Positions 35,438-44,902 of a DNA stretch of 64,000 bases are shown here, in pieces. The stretch spans positions 372,001 to 436,000 of the forward strand of contig JAJNNC010000001.1 of assembly GCA_021730635.1 (NCBI GenBank), read 5' to 3'. A program made the translations under genes and the position numbers. Every line of letters starts with the position of its first letter. Position 1 is the stretch's first letter. This stretch comes from Catalimonadaceae bacterium JC749. GTDB lineage: Bacteria; Bacteroidota; Bacteroidia; Cytophagales; Cyclobacteriaceae. The notes beneath the pieces were generated by a model. That model had not been told where the DNA came from and did no database searches. It saw only the letters and a list, made by a program, of their open reading frames with translations.

Positions 35438-36256
35438 TCAAAAATCATATTCATTAATCAGCCGGTAGAAAAGCCGGGTCAGTTTAGGTTCTGCCTCATA
35501 GGCAATACGGATGATCTCTTCTATCCTTACTACTTCCAGATTAGAGGGGTCGCACAAATCGGTAATGATAGAAGCTGCCAGCACTTTCATATTCATGTGT
35601 TTGGCTACAAGGACCTCCGGTACCGTAGACATACCGACCATATCGGCGCCGATGGTTCTCAAAAAACGATATTCTGCCCTGGTTTCCAGGTTCGGCCCAT
35701 TTACTGCCACATACACACCTTTATGAATACGGTATCCCTCCGCTTTTGCAATCTGCCAGGCAGTATGAAGCATTTTGCGATCATAAGGCTCACTCATATC
35801 CGGAAATCGTGGTCCCAACTCATCCAGGTTCGGCCCTGTCAAAGGATTGGAAGTCTGCAGATTGATATGATCTTCTATGAGCACCAAATCTCCTTTATGA
35901 TAGGTCAGGTTCATGGCTCCAGCCACATTGGAAATATAAAGGGTATGAATGCCCAGCAGTTTCATCACCCTGATGGGGAGAGTGATTTCCTGCATTGAAT
36001 ATCCTTCATAATGATGAAACCGCCCCTGCATCGTCAAAACCTTTTTGTTGCCCAACAGTCCGTAGATGAGTTTACCGTCATGGGTTTCTACCGTACTCAC
36101 CGGAAAATTAGGAATATCGGCATAGGATATTTCGTGCTGAATCTTTATCTCCTTTACCAGCCCTCCCAGCCCTGTACCCAACACAATACCAATTTCCGGC
36201 TTTTCAGTAATGACAGCACTCACATGCCGATAGGTTTCGTAGATTTTTTCTTTCAT
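35438..36256 (-). CDS. pnp: purine-nucleoside phosphorylase (trimeric type)
   Basis: Splits purine nucleosides with phosphate into base and ribose-1-phosphate in the salvage pathway. The 272-residue protein has IGIVLGTGLGGLVKEI (phosphate-binding Ser/Thr loop), MQGRFHHYEGYSMQEITLPI (the active-site His), YISNVAGAMNLTY, NGPNLETRAEYRFL and GADMVGMSTVPEVLVAKH with the Glu/Met of the ribose pocket, as in the trimeric PunA/inosine-guanosine family. I start at ATG 36256 (MKEKIYETYRH), preceded by AAGGGTAC; a TTG seven codons upstream is also open. It lies 46 nt after rocD on the same strand. Confidence 0.93.
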   Translation of the reverse strand: MKEKIYETYRHVSAVITEKPEIGIVLGTGLGGLVKEIKIQHEISYADIPNFPVSTVETHDGKLIYGLLGNKKVLTMQGRFHHYEGYSMQEITLPIRVMKLLGIHTLYISNVAGAMNLTYHKGDLVLIEDHINLQTSNPLTGPNLDELGPRFPDMSEPYDRKMLHTAWQIAKAEGYRIHKGVYVAVNGPNLETRAEYRFLRTIGADMVGMSTVPEVLVAKHMNMKVLAASIITDLCDPSNLEVVRIEEIIRIAYEAEPKLTRLFYRLINEYDF

Positions 36257-36302
36257 GTACCCTTGGTGTTCCCCCAATTAGTAATACAGTATTTATAGCC
36301 TA

Positions 36303-37547
36303 TTATCTGTCGAACTGTATGATAGTTTTTTCTATAATGTCACAACAGGCATGTAATTGTTTTTCTGTGATCACTAAAGGAGGAGCAAAGCGAATAATAT
36401 TTCCATGGGTTGGCTTAGCCAGCAATCCTTTATCTTTTAACTGTAAGCAGATTTGCCAGGCAGTGTCGCTGTCTTCTGTATCATTGATCACTATGGCATT
36501 TAACAACCCCTTACCCCTTACCAGAGAGATCAATGCTGTGCGGCGGATCAAAGCACGCATTCTTTCCCTGAAAATTTCGCCCAACCCCATGGCATTCTCT
36601 GCCAGTTTTTCGTCAATCACTACCTCAAGCGCTGCCATCGCCACAGCACAGGCCAGCGGATTTCCACCAAAAGTAGAGCCATGTTCCCCTGGTTTGATGG
36701 AAAGCATCACTTCATTATCTGCCAAAACCGCCGATACAGGCATCACACCACCCGACAACGCTTTCCCAAGGATCAAAATATCCGGCTTCACCCCTTCATA
36801 CTGGCAGGCATACAGTTTTCCTGTGCGGGCAATGCCTGTCTGCACTTCATCTGCGATAAACAGCACATTTTTACTTTTACACAAAGTATAGGCCTTTTTT
36901 AAATAACCTTCGTCAGGTACAACGACACCAGCTTCACCCTGAATGGGCTCTACCATAAAGCCAGCCACATGAGGATCCTCCAATGCTTTTTCCAGGGCTG
37001 GCAGGTCATTGTATGGGATAATCTCATAACCCGGCATATAGGGTCCGAAACCGTTTCGGCTGGCAGGATCAGTAGAAGAAGAAATAGCCGCCAGCGTGCG
37101 TCCCCAGAAGTTGGCTGTCACAAATATGATTTTAGCCCGGCCATCCGGAATTCCTTTCACCGTATAAGCCCATTTGCGACATAGCTTTACCGCTGTTTCC
37201 CCGCCTTCTACCCCTGTGTTCATAGGAAGCACCTTGTCGTAGCCAAAAAGTTCGGTGATGAATTTTTCGTATTTGCCTAACACGTCATTATAAAAGGCAC
37301 GGGACGTTAAGGTTAGTTGCTGCGCCTGTTCTATCAGGGCATTGATAATTTTTGGATGACAATGTCCCTGATTAACAGCACTATAGGCTGACAGAAAATC
37401 ATAATATTGTTTGCCTTCCACATCCCAAACGAAAATACCGCTTCCTCTGGAGAGTACTACCGGAATGGGATGGTAATTGTGCGCTCCATACTGATCTTCC
37501 AGCTCGATAGCTTGCTGACTGGTGATATTAGCATTGATCGTATCCAT
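36303..37547 (-). CDS. rocD: ornithine aminotransferase
   Basis: PLP enzyme that converts ornithine and 2-oxoglutarate to glutamate-5-semialdehyde and glutamate, linking arginine breakdown to proline and glutamate. The 414-residue class III aminotransferase shows [19 protein letters not shown] at the start, [20 protein letters not shown] (cofactor phosphate binding), [27 protein letters not shown] (Asp binding the pyridine nitrogen), and [18 protein letters not shown] with the Schiff-base Lys. The pattern YGAHNYHP distinguishes it from acetylornithine aminotransferase. A -7-like box TACCTTTG lies on the minus strand at 37679-37672. It is first in the set rocD-pnp-ABC fusion. Confidence 0.95.
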   Translation of the reverse strand: MDTINANITSQQAIELEDQYGAHNYHPIPVVLSRGSGIFVWDVEGKQYYDFLSAYSAVNQGHCHPKIINALIEQAQQLTLTSRAFYNDVLGKYEKFITELFGYDKVLPMNTGVEGGETAVKLCRKWAYTVKGIPDGRAKIIFVTANFWGRTLAAISSSTDPASRNGFGPYMPGYEIIPYNDLPALEKALEDPHVAGFMVEPIQGEAGVVVPDEGYLKKAYTLCKSKNVLFIADEVQTGIARTGKLYACQYEGVKPDILILGKALSGGVMPVSAVLADNEVMLSIKPGEHGSTFGGNPLACAVAMAALEVVIDEKLAENAMGLGEIFRERMRALIRRTALISLVRGKGLLNAIVINDTEDSDTAWQICLQLKDKGLLAKPTHGNIIRFAPPLVITEKQLHACCDIIEKTIIQFDR

Positions 37548-37671
37548 AATATATTATTGTTGCCTGGAGTTAATGTATAATAAAACTGCCTGTTATTTGT
37601 TTAGGCTTTTTATGAGGATAGAGCCGCCAAACTTTGCAGTTGCTGGTACCGTAAAGTTGTGTGATACTTTC

Positions 37672-37679
37672 CAAAGGTA
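37672..37679 (-). promoter_or_regulatory. -7 promoter box upstream of rocD
   Basis: TACCTTTG on the minus strand matches TAnnTTTG. Transcription would begin near 37665, about 118 nt before the rocD ATG. No TTG is present at the expected -33 distance, so the call is tentative. Confidence 0.4.
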
Positions 37680-37709
37680 AACAATTTTTAATCAGCTTAC
37701 AGAATCACT

Positions 37710-37877
37710 GTGACGAAAAGAAAAGCAGCTAAAGTCGATCCTTTACCCTTAAAAGAGGGAGATTATTACCTCACAGATCAAGGATTTATCGTATTTACGG
37801 AACAGTATCACTTAAAAAGAGGTTACTGTTGTAAGCATGGATGTCGGCATTGTCCCTATGGACACAGAAAAAAGTAA
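37710..37877 (+). CDS. DUF5522 small cysteine-rich protein
   Basis: A 55-residue protein starting at GTG 37710 and reading VTKRKAAKVDPLPLKEGDYY, LTDQGFIVFTEQYHLKRGYC, then CKHGCRHCPYGHRKK. The end CCKHGCRHCPYG, with four Cys in a C-C-x3-C-x2-C arrangement, is the DUF5522 signature and could bind a metal ion (inference). The family is small, common in Bacteroidota and other bacteria, and has no known function. It lies directly upstream of rpmB with a 76-nt gap. No clear promoter box of its own was found. The basic tail suggests nucleic-acid or ribosome contact, but this is only a guess. Confidence 0.8.
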   Translation: MTKRKAAKVDPLPLKEGDYYLTDQGFIVFTEQYHLKRGYCCKHGCRHCPYGHRKK

Positions 37878-37909
37878 GATTAATATTTTAAAAGAAAATA
37901 TTTTTTTAA

Positions 37910-37917
37910 GATATTTG
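37910..37917 (+). promoter_or_regulatory. -7-like promoter box of the rpmB-rpmG operon
   Basis: GATATTTG differs from TAnnTTTG only at the first position and follows a run of T and A. It lies 36 nt before the rpmB ATG at 37954, a typical distance. No clear -33 TTG is visible. Confidence 0.38.
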
Positions 37918-37953
37918 CATCCTTAATTTAAAGAGAAGAGAAATAATAGTGTC

Positions 37954-38193
37954 ATGGCTAAAGTTTGTCAGATATCAGGAAAAAGACCAAAAGTAGGAAA
38001 TAACGTTTCTAAAGCGAACAACAAAACAAAAAGGAAATTTTATCCTAACTTACAGAAAAAGCGCTTTTATCTTCCGGATGAAGATCGCTGGGTCACTCTC
38101 AAAGTGTCTACTTCTACCTTGAGAACCATCAACAAGAAAGGTATATCAGCGGTTTTGAAGGAAGCAAGGGCTAAGGGTATGGCTGTAGTCTAA
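37954..38193 (+). CDS. rpmB: 50S ribosomal protein L28
   Basis: The 79-residue protein begins [20 protein letters not shown] and continues with [20 protein letters not shown] and the C-terminal [20 protein letters not shown], the standard bL28 sequence. It is part of the large ribosomal subunit. It has only one N-terminal Cys, so it is the zinc-free (C-minus) form. It is the first gene of the rpmB-rpmG-DUF4295 set, an order conserved in Bacteroidota, with ftsY following after a terminator. Confidence 0.97.
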   Translation: MAKVCQISGKRPKVGNNVSKANNKTKRKFYPNLQKKRFYLPDEDRWVTLKVSTSTLRTINKKGISAVLKEARAKGMAVV

Positions 38194-38260
38194 CACAGCC
38201 TGTACTTTTGCATTGATTTCCTGATAAAATCAGCATTCACTCATATTTAATAGTAAAAAA

Positions 38261-38449
38261 ATGGCAAAGAAAGGAAAAGGCAACCGGGTACAAGTTATTC
38301 TTGAATGTACTGAGCACAAAAACAGTGGGCAGCCGGGGACTTCTCGTTATATTACTACGAAAAATCGTAAAAATACGCCCGAAAGACTGGAGCGAAAGAA
38401 ATACAATCCGATCTTAAAAAAATCTACTGTTCACCGCGAAATTAAATAA
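38261..38449 (+). CDS. rpmG: 50S ribosomal protein L33
   Basis: The 62-residue protein begins [20 protein letters not shown] and contains [20 protein letters not shown], the bL33 family core. It sits in the large subunit near the E site. Only one of the four zinc-binding Cys is present (ECTEH), so this is the zinc-independent form. It lies 67 nt after rpmB and 2 nt before the DUF4295 gene, so the two are translated together. Confidence 0.97.
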   Translation: MAKKGKGNRVQVILECTEHKNSGQPGTSRYITTKNRKNTPERLERKKYNPILKKSTVHREIK

Positions 38450-38451
38450 TT

Positions 38452-38607
38452 ATGGCAAAGAAAACAGTTGCAACCCTTAGAAATCAGAATGCCAAAGGCT
38501 TTGCTAAGGTTATCAAAGCTGTCAAGTCATCTAAAACCGGTTCTTACACTTTCAAGGAAGAGATGGTGCCGATTGACTCGGTCAAAGATTTCATAAACAG
38601 AAAATAA
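38452..38607 (+). CDS. DUF4295 small basic protein
   Basis: A 51-residue basic protein: MAKKTVATLRNQNAKGFAKV, IKAVKSSKTGSYTFKEEMVP, IDSVKDFINRK. This matches DUF4295 (PF14128), found in Bacteroidota next to rpmB and rpmG. From memory, a Bacteroidota-specific large-subunit protein has been seen in the Flavobacterium johnsoniae ribosome structure and named bL38; I believe it corresponds to this family, but I cannot confirm that here. The composition and its place 2 nt after rpmG strongly suggest a ribosomal role. It ends 26 nt before a clear terminator. Confidence 0.9.
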   Translation: MAKKTVATLRNQNAKGFAKVIKAVKSSKTGSYTFKEEMVPIDSVKDFINRK

Positions 38608-38633
38608 GAAATTCCTGTTTATTAGTTATTCAT

Positions 38634-38655
38634 AAGCCCATGTCGGGCTTTTTTT
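38634..38655 (+). terminator. terminator of the rpmB-rpmG-DUF4295 operon
   Basis: Stem AAGCCC (38634-38639) and GGGCTT (38645-38650), loop ATGTC, followed by seven T to position 38655. It separates the ribosomal-protein genes from ftsY, which starts 44 nt later. Confidence 0.82.
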
Positions 38656-38698
38656 GTATAAGTTCCTTTATCAATCTTAACCTGTAACCACTACACCT

Positions 38699-39664
38699 AT
38701 GGGTCTTTTTGATTTCTTCTCGAAAGAGAAAAAAGAGTCTTTGGATAAAGGGTTGGAAAAAACGAACCAAAACTTTTTTTCCAAAATGGGCAAAGCCATT
38801 GCCGGCAAGTCTAAAGTGGATGAGGAAGTGCTGGATGAACTGGAAGTGATTCTGGCCTCCAGCGATGTGGGCGTAGATACCACCATCAAAATTATAGATC
38901 GTATTGAGGAGAGAGTAGCGCGTGATAAATATCTGACAACTTCGGAACTGGACAGGATTCTCAGAGAAGAAATAGCAGCTTTGCTGGCGGAGCATGATGA
39001 CCTTTCCGCCGGACCCCGTGACGAATTCTATATACCTGAAGGCCCTACTCCCCATGTTATACTGGTAGTAGGGGTTAATGGAGTAGGTAAAACGACCACC
39101 ATCGGAAAATTAGCAGCTCAATTCAAAAGAAATGGCAAAAAAGTATTGCTGGGAGCGGCAGACACTTTCAGGGCCGCTGCTGTAGATCAGCTGAAACTCT
39201 GGGGAGAGAGAGTAGGTGTGCCGGTAGTAGCTCATGGTATGAACACAGACCCTGCATCCGTTGCATTTGATGCCGTGAAGCAAGGCGTTGAACAAAAAGC
39301 CGATCTGGTAATTGTAGATACCGCCGGACGCTTGCATACCAAAGTAAACCTGATGAATGAACTATCCAAAATCAGGCGGGTTATGCAGAAAGTGATCCCC
39401 GAAGCACCTCATGAGGTGTTGTTGGTGTTGGATGGAAGTACCGGACAAAATGCTTTTCTTCAGGCCAAAGAATTTACCCGTGCTACTGATGTAACGGCGC
39501 TGGCCATTACTAAACTCGATGGTACTGCCAAAGGAGGGGTAGTGATTGGTATTTCAGATCAGTTTAAAATTCCTGTGAAATATATTGGGGTAGGAGAAAA
39601 AGTAGACGATTTACAGACATTCAACAAGATGGAGTTTGTAGACTCTCTTTTCAAAAAGAAATAA
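38699..39664 (+). CDS. ftsY: signal recognition particle receptor FtsY
   Basis: SRP receptor GTPase that docks ribosome-SRP complexes at the membrane for co-translational insertion. The 321-residue protein begins MGLFDFFSKEKKESLDKGLE, so it lacks the long acidic A domain of E. coli FtsY but keeps an amphipathic N-terminal membrane helix. The NG domains show GVNGVGKTTTIGKLA (G1, near residue 125), ADTFRAAAVDQL (insertion box), VDTAGRLHTK (G3), TKLDGTAKGG (G4) and IGVGEKVDDL (G5). It follows the ribosomal-protein terminator and is followed immediately by a convergent gene. Confidence 0.97.
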   Translation: MGLFDFFSKEKKESLDKGLEKTNQNFFSKMGKAIAGKSKVDEEVLDELEVILASSDVGVDTTIKIIDRIEERVARDKYLTTSELDRILREEIAALLAEHDDLSAGPRDEFYIPEGPTPHVILVVGVNGVGKTTTIGKLAAQFKRNGKKVLLGAADTFRAAAVDQLKLWGERVGVPVVAHGMNTDPASVAFDAVKQGVEQKADLVIVDTAGRLHTKVNLMNELSKIRRVMQKVIPEAPHEVLLVLDGSTGQNAFLQAKEFTRATDVTALAITKLDGTAKGGVVIGISDQFKIPVKYIGVGEKVDDLQTFNKMEFVDSLFKKK

Positions 39665-40303
39665 TCAGGGAACAAAAATCAGAATAGCACTAACACTGAT
39701 GATCAGCCCTATCATACTGCCCACCAGTATGTCTATAGGTTTATGCTCGTTCAGATAAAGCCGGGCCGACATCACAAGTCCTCCTACCAGAAGAATAAAA
39801 ACGACAGGCCATAGAATCTGCCCTTGCGGATATTTAAAGCCTAAGCCAATCAAAAAGCCTATCAGACCGCCGGCACTGGCACTGTGGGCACTCACCTTTA
39901 AAAACAAGGTAACTATACTTATCAGTATGATGATCAGTGTGGTAGCTGCCAGAATGACAACCAGTACCTGGTTCACTCTGAATTTAGAGAAAAACATGTA
40001 GGTGGTAATCGCATAAAAAATACTGGTAAAGAAAAAAGGCAGCAGCCGGTCTTTCCTTTCCGGCATAGAGAGGGCGGTAAATTTATCCATGACCATGAGC
40101 GAAGAAAGCCGTAGGGCTGTAATGCTCACCATCGGTAAGACAAAAGTGGTGATAAAGATGGCCAACAAAATATATCGGGCTGCTTCCTGACTCACAGGTT
40201 TCGTCACGACAGGGACGTAGTAGAACAACAAAGCCAACAAGAGTGTTGGCATGAGTAGAGGGTGCATGATGACGGAAATGGCAATCGCTAATTTTCTGAG
40301 CAT
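39665..40303 (-). CDS. PAP2-like membrane protein
   Basis: A 212-residue protein with six hydrophobic helices. Conserved-looking polar spots sit between helices: SMPERKDRLLPFF near residue 80, KVSAHSASAGGLIG near 137 and ARLYLNEHKPIDILVGSMIG near 180. These correspond in spacing to the three motifs of PAP2 phosphatases (K-x6-RP, PSGH and SR-x5-H-x3-D). The first two are degenerate while LNEHKPIDILVGS is well preserved. A lipid phosphatase is possible, but the missing residues make catalysis doubtful. Its ATG overlaps the stop of rpoN by one base, so the two are co-transcribed. Confidence 0.68.
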   Translation of the reverse strand: MLRKLAIAISVIMHPLLMPTLLLALLFYYVPVVTKPVSQEAARYILLAIFITTFVLPMVSITALRLSSLMVMDKFTALSMPERKDRLLPFFFTSIFYAITTYMFFSKFRVNQVLVVILAATTLIIILISIVTLFLKVSAHSASAGGLIGFLIGLGFKYPQGQILWPVVFILLVGGLVMSARLYLNEHKPIDILVGSMIGLIISVSAILIFVP

Positions 40304-41748
40304 TAAAGTTCTTTTCTAAGCCTGGCTACCGGTATCTGTAGTTGTTCTCTGTATTTAGCCACGGTTCTTCTGGCAATATTATACCCTTTGTCTTTCAGCA
40401 GTTTTTCCAGCTTATCGTCAGAGAGTGGTTTTCTTTTATCTTCATTGTCAACTAATCCTTTCAGATAATTTTTTACTTCCCGGCTACTCACATCTTCTCC
40501 GGATTCAGTAGCAATCCCTTCTGAGAAGAAATATTTCAGAGGATAAATACCAAATTCCGTCTGCACAGATTTGCTGTTGGCAACCCGCGAAACCGTAGAA
40601 ATATCCATTCCGATTTCGTTGGCAATATCTTTCAGAATCATGGGTTTTAATTTGCTTTCATCACCGGTAAGGAAAAAATCATACTGGTATTTAATGATTG
40701 TTTCCATGGTAGTGAGTAAGGTATGCTGCCGCTGCCGGATGGCATCTATAAACCATTTGGCTGAATCCAGTTTCTGCTTTACGAAAGCCACTGTTTCTTT
40801 CAGCTTTTTATCTTTCTTCTTACTCTTGTCATAGGCCTGCAACATATCAGCATAGGAGCGGCTGATCCGGAGCTCCGGCGCATTTTTGGAGTTGAGCGAA
40901 AGTTCTAATTTTCCATTATTGTTGACCAGGATGAAATCCGGTACCACATACTGCGTCCGGGCAGCAATCTCAGACCCACTACCTGGTTTGGGATTCAGTT
41001 TCGTGATGATGCTGATGCCTTCCCGGAGGGAGTTTTCATCGACCCCTATTTTACGGCAGATCTTATCATAGTGCTTCTTGGTAAACTCCTTGAAATTATC
41101 CCGAAGAATTTCAATGGCAATCCGGGTGTATTTGTCTTTCTCTGGTCTTCTTTCCAGCTGGAGCAACAGGCATTCCTGCAAATCTCTGGCAGCGATACCA
41201 GGAGGATCAAATTGCTGAATTTTATATAGAATCTCTTCTACCTCCTCCATGTCTGTTTCAATATTCTGCGAAAAGGCCAGGTCATTGATAATGGCTTCCA
41301 GATCTCGCCGGATATAACCGTCGCTCTCAATACTACCCACCAGTTGAGTACCGATAACATACCGTCTTTCATCCAATCCCAGAAAGTTGAGTTGAGACAG
41401 CAGTTGTTCGCTCAGGGAAGTAGCACTCGGAATGGGCATTTCTCTGTCTTCATCATCCGAGAAATTACCATCTCCATACATTTTATAACCATTGATCTCA
41501 TCCTCCGCCAGATAATCTTCTATACTGATATCTTCGTTCAAATCTTCTCTCTCTTCATACTCCTCTTCATTGTTACTAGCTACCTCTTCGTCTTTTTCTC
41601 TGCCTTCTTCCAAGGCAGGATTTACTTCCAACTCCTGCTCCACACGTGCTTCAAGCTCGGCAGTAGGTATCTGTAACAGTTTGATAAACTGAATCTGCTG
41701 CGGCGATAATTTCTGACTTAACGTTTGACTTAAACCAAGCTTCTGCAT
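40303..41748 (-). CDS. rpoN: RNA polymerase sigma-54 factor
   Basis: Sigma-54 directs polymerase to -24/-12 promoters and needs AAA+ activators. The 481-residue protein has the Gln/Leu-rich region I (LSQTLSQKLSPQQIQFIKLL), an acidic region II, the core-binding domain with QFDPPGIAARDLQECLLLQL, the HTH region with IANEIGMDISTVSRVANSKS, and the C-terminal RpoN box ARRTVAKYREQL just before the end. All domains are intact. It is divergent from asnS and overlaps the PAP2-like gene by one base. I saw no activator gene in this window, and no -24/-12 promoter was searched for systematically. Confidence 0.96.
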   Translation of the reverse strand: MQKLGLSQTLSQKLSPQQIQFIKLLQIPTAELEARVEQELEVNPALEEGREKDEEVASNNEEEYEEREDLNEDISIEDYLAEDEINGYKMYGDGNFSDDEDREMPIPSATSLSEQLLSQLNFLGLDERRYVIGTQLVGSIESDGYIRRDLEAIINDLAFSQNIETDMEEVEEILYKIQQFDPPGIAARDLQECLLLQLERRPEKDKYTRIAIEILRDNFKEFTKKHYDKICRKIGVDENSLREGISIITKLNPKPGSGSEIAARTQYVVPDFILVNNNGKLELSLNSKNAPELRISRSYADMLQAYDKSKKKDKKLKETVAFVKQKLDSAKWFIDAIRQRQHTLLTTMETIIKYQYDFFLTGDESKLKPMILKDIANEIGMDISTVSRVANSKSVQTEFGIYPLKYFFSEGIATESGEDVSSREVKNYLKGLVDNEDKRKPLSDDKLEKLLKDKGYNIARRTVAKYREQLQIPVARLRKEL

Positions 41749-41947
41749 GTATCTTTTCCTTTACACCAATAGTCTCTTCTGGAATTCAAATTTATTATAT
41801 TCTGACAAATCTTTGATAAAAACGGTAAAATATCGTTGTTTTGCTGTCAATTTTTGGTACACTAGTAAGATAATGGCAGAAACAGTAAAATGTTGTTTCT
41901 TAATTTATGTTTTTCCCTTTTACTGAGTGTAAATAACTGTCTGGATC

Positions 41948-43393
41948 ATGCAGCAATCAAGGACTAAAATAAATTTTTTGCTAAAAAAAGCCCCGGTTGG
42001 CACCAGTGTTTTCGTGAAAGGTTGGGTAAGAACCAAACGAGGTAATAAAAATGTAACCTTTATCGCTTTAAATGATGGTTCTACCCTTCATAACTTACAA
42101 GTGGTAGCCGATCCAGGCCAAATTGCTGAAGACATCTTAAGAAAAGTCAATACTGGCACTTGTCTTGCCGTTCGGGGAACCTTACTCGCTTCTCAAGGGT
42201 CAAGACAGACCGTCGAACTGCAGGCAGAAACGGTAGACATACTCGGCGAAGCCGATCCTGAAAAATATCCCTTACAACCCAAAAAACATTCCTTTGAGTT
42301 TCTTAGGGAAATTGCGCATCTCCGTCCTCGTACTACCACGTTCGGCGTGATCTACCGCTTGCGCCATGCCATGACATTCGCCATTCATCAGTATTTTCAT
42401 CATAAAGGCTTTTTTTGCGTTCATACGCCCATCATTACGGGTTCTGACGCCGAAGGAGCCGGTGAGATGTTTCGGGTGACCACACTCGACCCCACTCGTC
42501 CGCCCCTTGACGAAACAGGAAACATTGATTACCGAAAAGATTTCTTTGGTAAAGAAACGAATCTTACCGTATCGGGCCAGTTGGAAGCGGAACTAGCGGC
42601 CCTGGCTCTTTCTGAAGTATATACCTTTGGACCTACTTTCCGGGCTGAAAACTCCAATACTTCCAGGCATCTGGCAGAGTTCTGGATGATCGAGCCGGAG
42701 ATGGCTTTTTATGATCTGGAAGACAATATGAACCTGGCCGAAGACTTTCTGAAATATCTGGTACAGTATGCTTTGGATCACTGCCAGGAGGAGCTTGAGT
42801 TTCTGAACGAAAGAGCGCTGGAAGAAGAGAAAGATAAAAAGAAAGAAGAGCGAAGTGAGATGACCCTCTTAGAGAGGCTGCATTTTGTCGTAGAGAACCA
42901 ATTTGCCAGGATCACTTATACAGAGGCCATAGACATACTGAAAAATTCAAAGCCCAACAAAAAGAAAAAATTTCAGTTTTTGATTGAGAATTGGGGCGCT
43001 GATCTACAGTCGGAACATGAGCGATATCTGGTAGAAAAGCACTTTCAAAAACCAGTAATCCTTTATAATTATCCCAAAAATATCAAAGCTTTCTATATGC
43101 GTCAGAATGATGACGATACAGTAGCTGCCATGGATGTGTTGTTTCCGGGCATTGGAGAAATTATCGGAGGATCACAACGGGAAGAACGTCTCGATAAGCT
43201 TCAAAGCAGAATCAGAGAGATAGGTATTGCCGAGGAGGATGTCTGGTGGTATTTAGAAACCAGAAAGTTTGGTACTGCCCCTCACAGCGGATTTGGCCTT
43301 GGCTTCGAGCGCCTGATGCTGTTTGTCACCGGCATGTCCAACATTCGGGATGTGATTCCTTTTCCACGTACACCTCAGAATGCCGAATTTTAG
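41948..43393 (+). CDS. asnS: asparagine--tRNA ligase
   Basis: Class IIb aminoacyl-tRNA synthetase that charges tRNA-Asn. The 481-residue protein has an N-terminal OB fold ([20 protein letters not shown]) that binds the anticodon. Motif 1 lies around [20 protein letters not shown], motif 2 is [20 protein letters not shown], and motif 3 is [16 protein letters not shown] near the C-terminus. The segment [20 protein letters not shown] separates AsnRS from AspRS. An insertion rich in Lys and Glu at about residues 290-305 is common in Bacteroidota AsnRS. It is divergent from rpoN. Confidence 0.97.
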   Translation: MQQSRTKINFLLKKAPVGTSVFVKGWVRTKRGNKNVTFIALNDGSTLHNLQVVADPGQIAEDILRKVNTGTCLAVRGTLLASQGSRQTVELQAETVDILGEADPEKYPLQPKKHSFEFLREIAHLRPRTTTFGVIYRLRHAMTFAIHQYFHHKGFFCVHTPIITGSDAEGAGEMFRVTTLDPTRPPLDETGNIDYRKDFFGKETNLTVSGQLEAELAALALSEVYTFGPTFRAENSNTSRHLAEFWMIEPEMAFYDLEDNMNLAEDFLKYLVQYALDHCQEELEFLNERALEEEKDKKKEERSEMTLLERLHFVVENQFARITYTEAIDILKNSKPNKKKKFQFLIENWGADLQSEHERYLVEKHFQKPVILYNYPKNIKAFYMRQNDDDTVAAMDVLFPGIGEIIGGSQREERLDKLQSRIREIGIAEEDVWWYLETRKFGTAPHSGFGLGFERLMLFVTGMSNIRDVIPFPRTPQNAEF

Positions 43394-43466
43394 TCCCCGG
43401 CTCGCTGTGCATGGTTCATTCCAGGCGTTGTGAACCTAAACATTAGGTAATCAGTAACGGATCATC

Positions 43467-44870
43467 ATGTCTAAACCATCGCAAATCATTGCTTCAAAAT
43501 TCCCCTTTGTTCCTACCCAGGGGCAACAGCAGTTATTTGCCTTATTTGACCCTTTGCTGGACACCAAAGTGAATGGTCGCTACGCCTTGATTCTTAAAGG
43601 CTATGCCGGAACTGGTAAAACAACAGTAGTGAGCGCCTTGGTAAAAGCCTTACCAGCCTTTAACTTCCGCTATATGCTGTTAGCGCCCACCGGCAGGGCC
43701 GCCAAAGTGATGGCCAACTATGCCGAACGCAGTGCTTTCACCATTCATAAAATTATCTACCAGCGTGCTGCGGACCCTATCAGTGGTAAGTTTCAGTTCA
43801 AGCGCAGGCGCAATTATGCCAAAAATACTTTATTCATTGTGGATGAAGCTTCCATGCTGGCCGACGATCCGAGCTTTGGCAAAAGAGGCCTTCTGTCAGA
43901 CCTGATTGATTATGTGTTTGAGCATACTTCCAATAAATTACTGTTAATAGGAGACGCTGCCCAGTTACCTCCCGTAGGGCAGTTGATCAGCAATGGCCTG
44001 GATGCAGATTATCTGGAAAGTACTTTTGGTCTTACGCTTTTACAAACGGAGCTAACAGAAGTGATGCGTCAGGGTATGGAATCGGGTATACTGTTTAACG
44101 CAACCCAACTTAGACAGCAGTTAGACCAGGATAGTTTTCAAATAGCTTTTAAAACCAAGACTTTCCGGGATATTTACCGTATGTCAGGACAAAGGTTGGA
44201 GGATGGCTTACGATACGCCTATGATAAGTTTGGAAAAGACAGCACAGTGGTGGTCTGCCGATCCAACCGGGAAGCTGTGCAGTATAATCGGTATATTCGT
44301 CAGCAGATTTTTTTCTCTGAGAATGAAATTGAAGTGGGCGACTATCTTATGATTGTCCGGAATAATTATTTTTTCCTGGAGGAAGACTCCCCTGCCGGTT
44401 TTTTGGCCAACGGAGATTTTGTAGAAGTCATGAGAGTGGTCAGTTTTGAGGAAATGCATGGTTTCCGGTTTGCAACCCTGACCTTACGCCTACTAGACTA
44501 TACGGACCAACCCTCCTTTGAAGCCAAAGTCATCCTGGACACCTTACATGCTCCTACCCCTTCCCTGACAGAAGAAGAATATGACCGTCTGTTTCAAAGT
44601 GTATTTGCCGACTATCAGGATATGGGTACCCGACAGGAGCAGCAGGAGGCCATTCGCAATGATCTTTATCTGAACGCATTACAAATCAAATTTGCTTATG
44701 CCTTAACCTGTCATAAAGCACAGGGTGGGCAATGGGATGCGGTCTTTGTAAGCCAGGGCTATCTCAAAGATGAAATGATCAATCAGGAGTATCTCCGTTG
44801 GCTTTACACCGCCGTGACCAGAGCCAAGAAAGAACTCTTTCTGATGAACTTTCACGATCAGTTTTTTTAA
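43467..44870 (+). CDS. RecD-like SF1 helicase/ATPase
   Basis: A 467-residue ATPase that probably unwinds DNA. Motifs in order are Walker A GYAGTGKTTVVSALV near residue 48, APTGRAAKVMANYA (motif Ia), LFIVDEASMLAD (Walker B), LLLIGDAAQLPPVGQL (motif III), TELTEVMRQG (motif IV), TCHKAQGGQWDAVFV (motif V, UvrD_C_2) and RWLYTAVTRAKKELFL (motif VI). This is the SF1B RecD/Pif1-type set in a compact form without the RecBCD-binding N-terminus, so it is a stand-alone RecD2-like protein. It follows asnS by 73 nt on the same strand. Its cellular role in repair or replication is not established. Confidence 0.88.
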   Translation: MSKPSQIIASKFPFVPTQGQQQLFALFDPLLDTKVNGRYALILKGYAGTGKTTVVSALVKALPAFNFRYMLLAPTGRAAKVMANYAERSAFTIHKIIYQRAADPISGKFQFKRRRNYAKNTLFIVDEASMLADDPSFGKRGLLSDLIDYVFEHTSNKLLLIGDAAQLPPVGQLISNGLDADYLESTFGLTLLQTELTEVMRQGMESGILFNATQLRQQLDQDSFQIAFKTKTFRDIYRMSGQRLEDGLRYAYDKFGKDSTVVVCRSNREAVQYNRYIRQQIFFSENEIEVGDYLMIVRNNYFFLEEDSPAGFLANGDFVEVMRVVSFEEMHGFRFATLTLRLLDYTDQPSFEAKVILDTLHAPTPSLTEEEYDRLFQSVFADYQDMGTRQEQQEAIRNDLYLNALQIKFAYALTCHKAQGGQWDAVFVSQGYLKDEMINQEYLRWLYTAVTRAKKELFLMNFHDQFF

Positions 44871-44902
44871 AACCGATGGTGCCCACCTGCTACCCAGTGG
44901 AT

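Noticed and set aside
35399-35998. A 199-codon plus-strand open frame
   Set aside because: It is antisense to pnp, whose motifs are complete on the minus strand.
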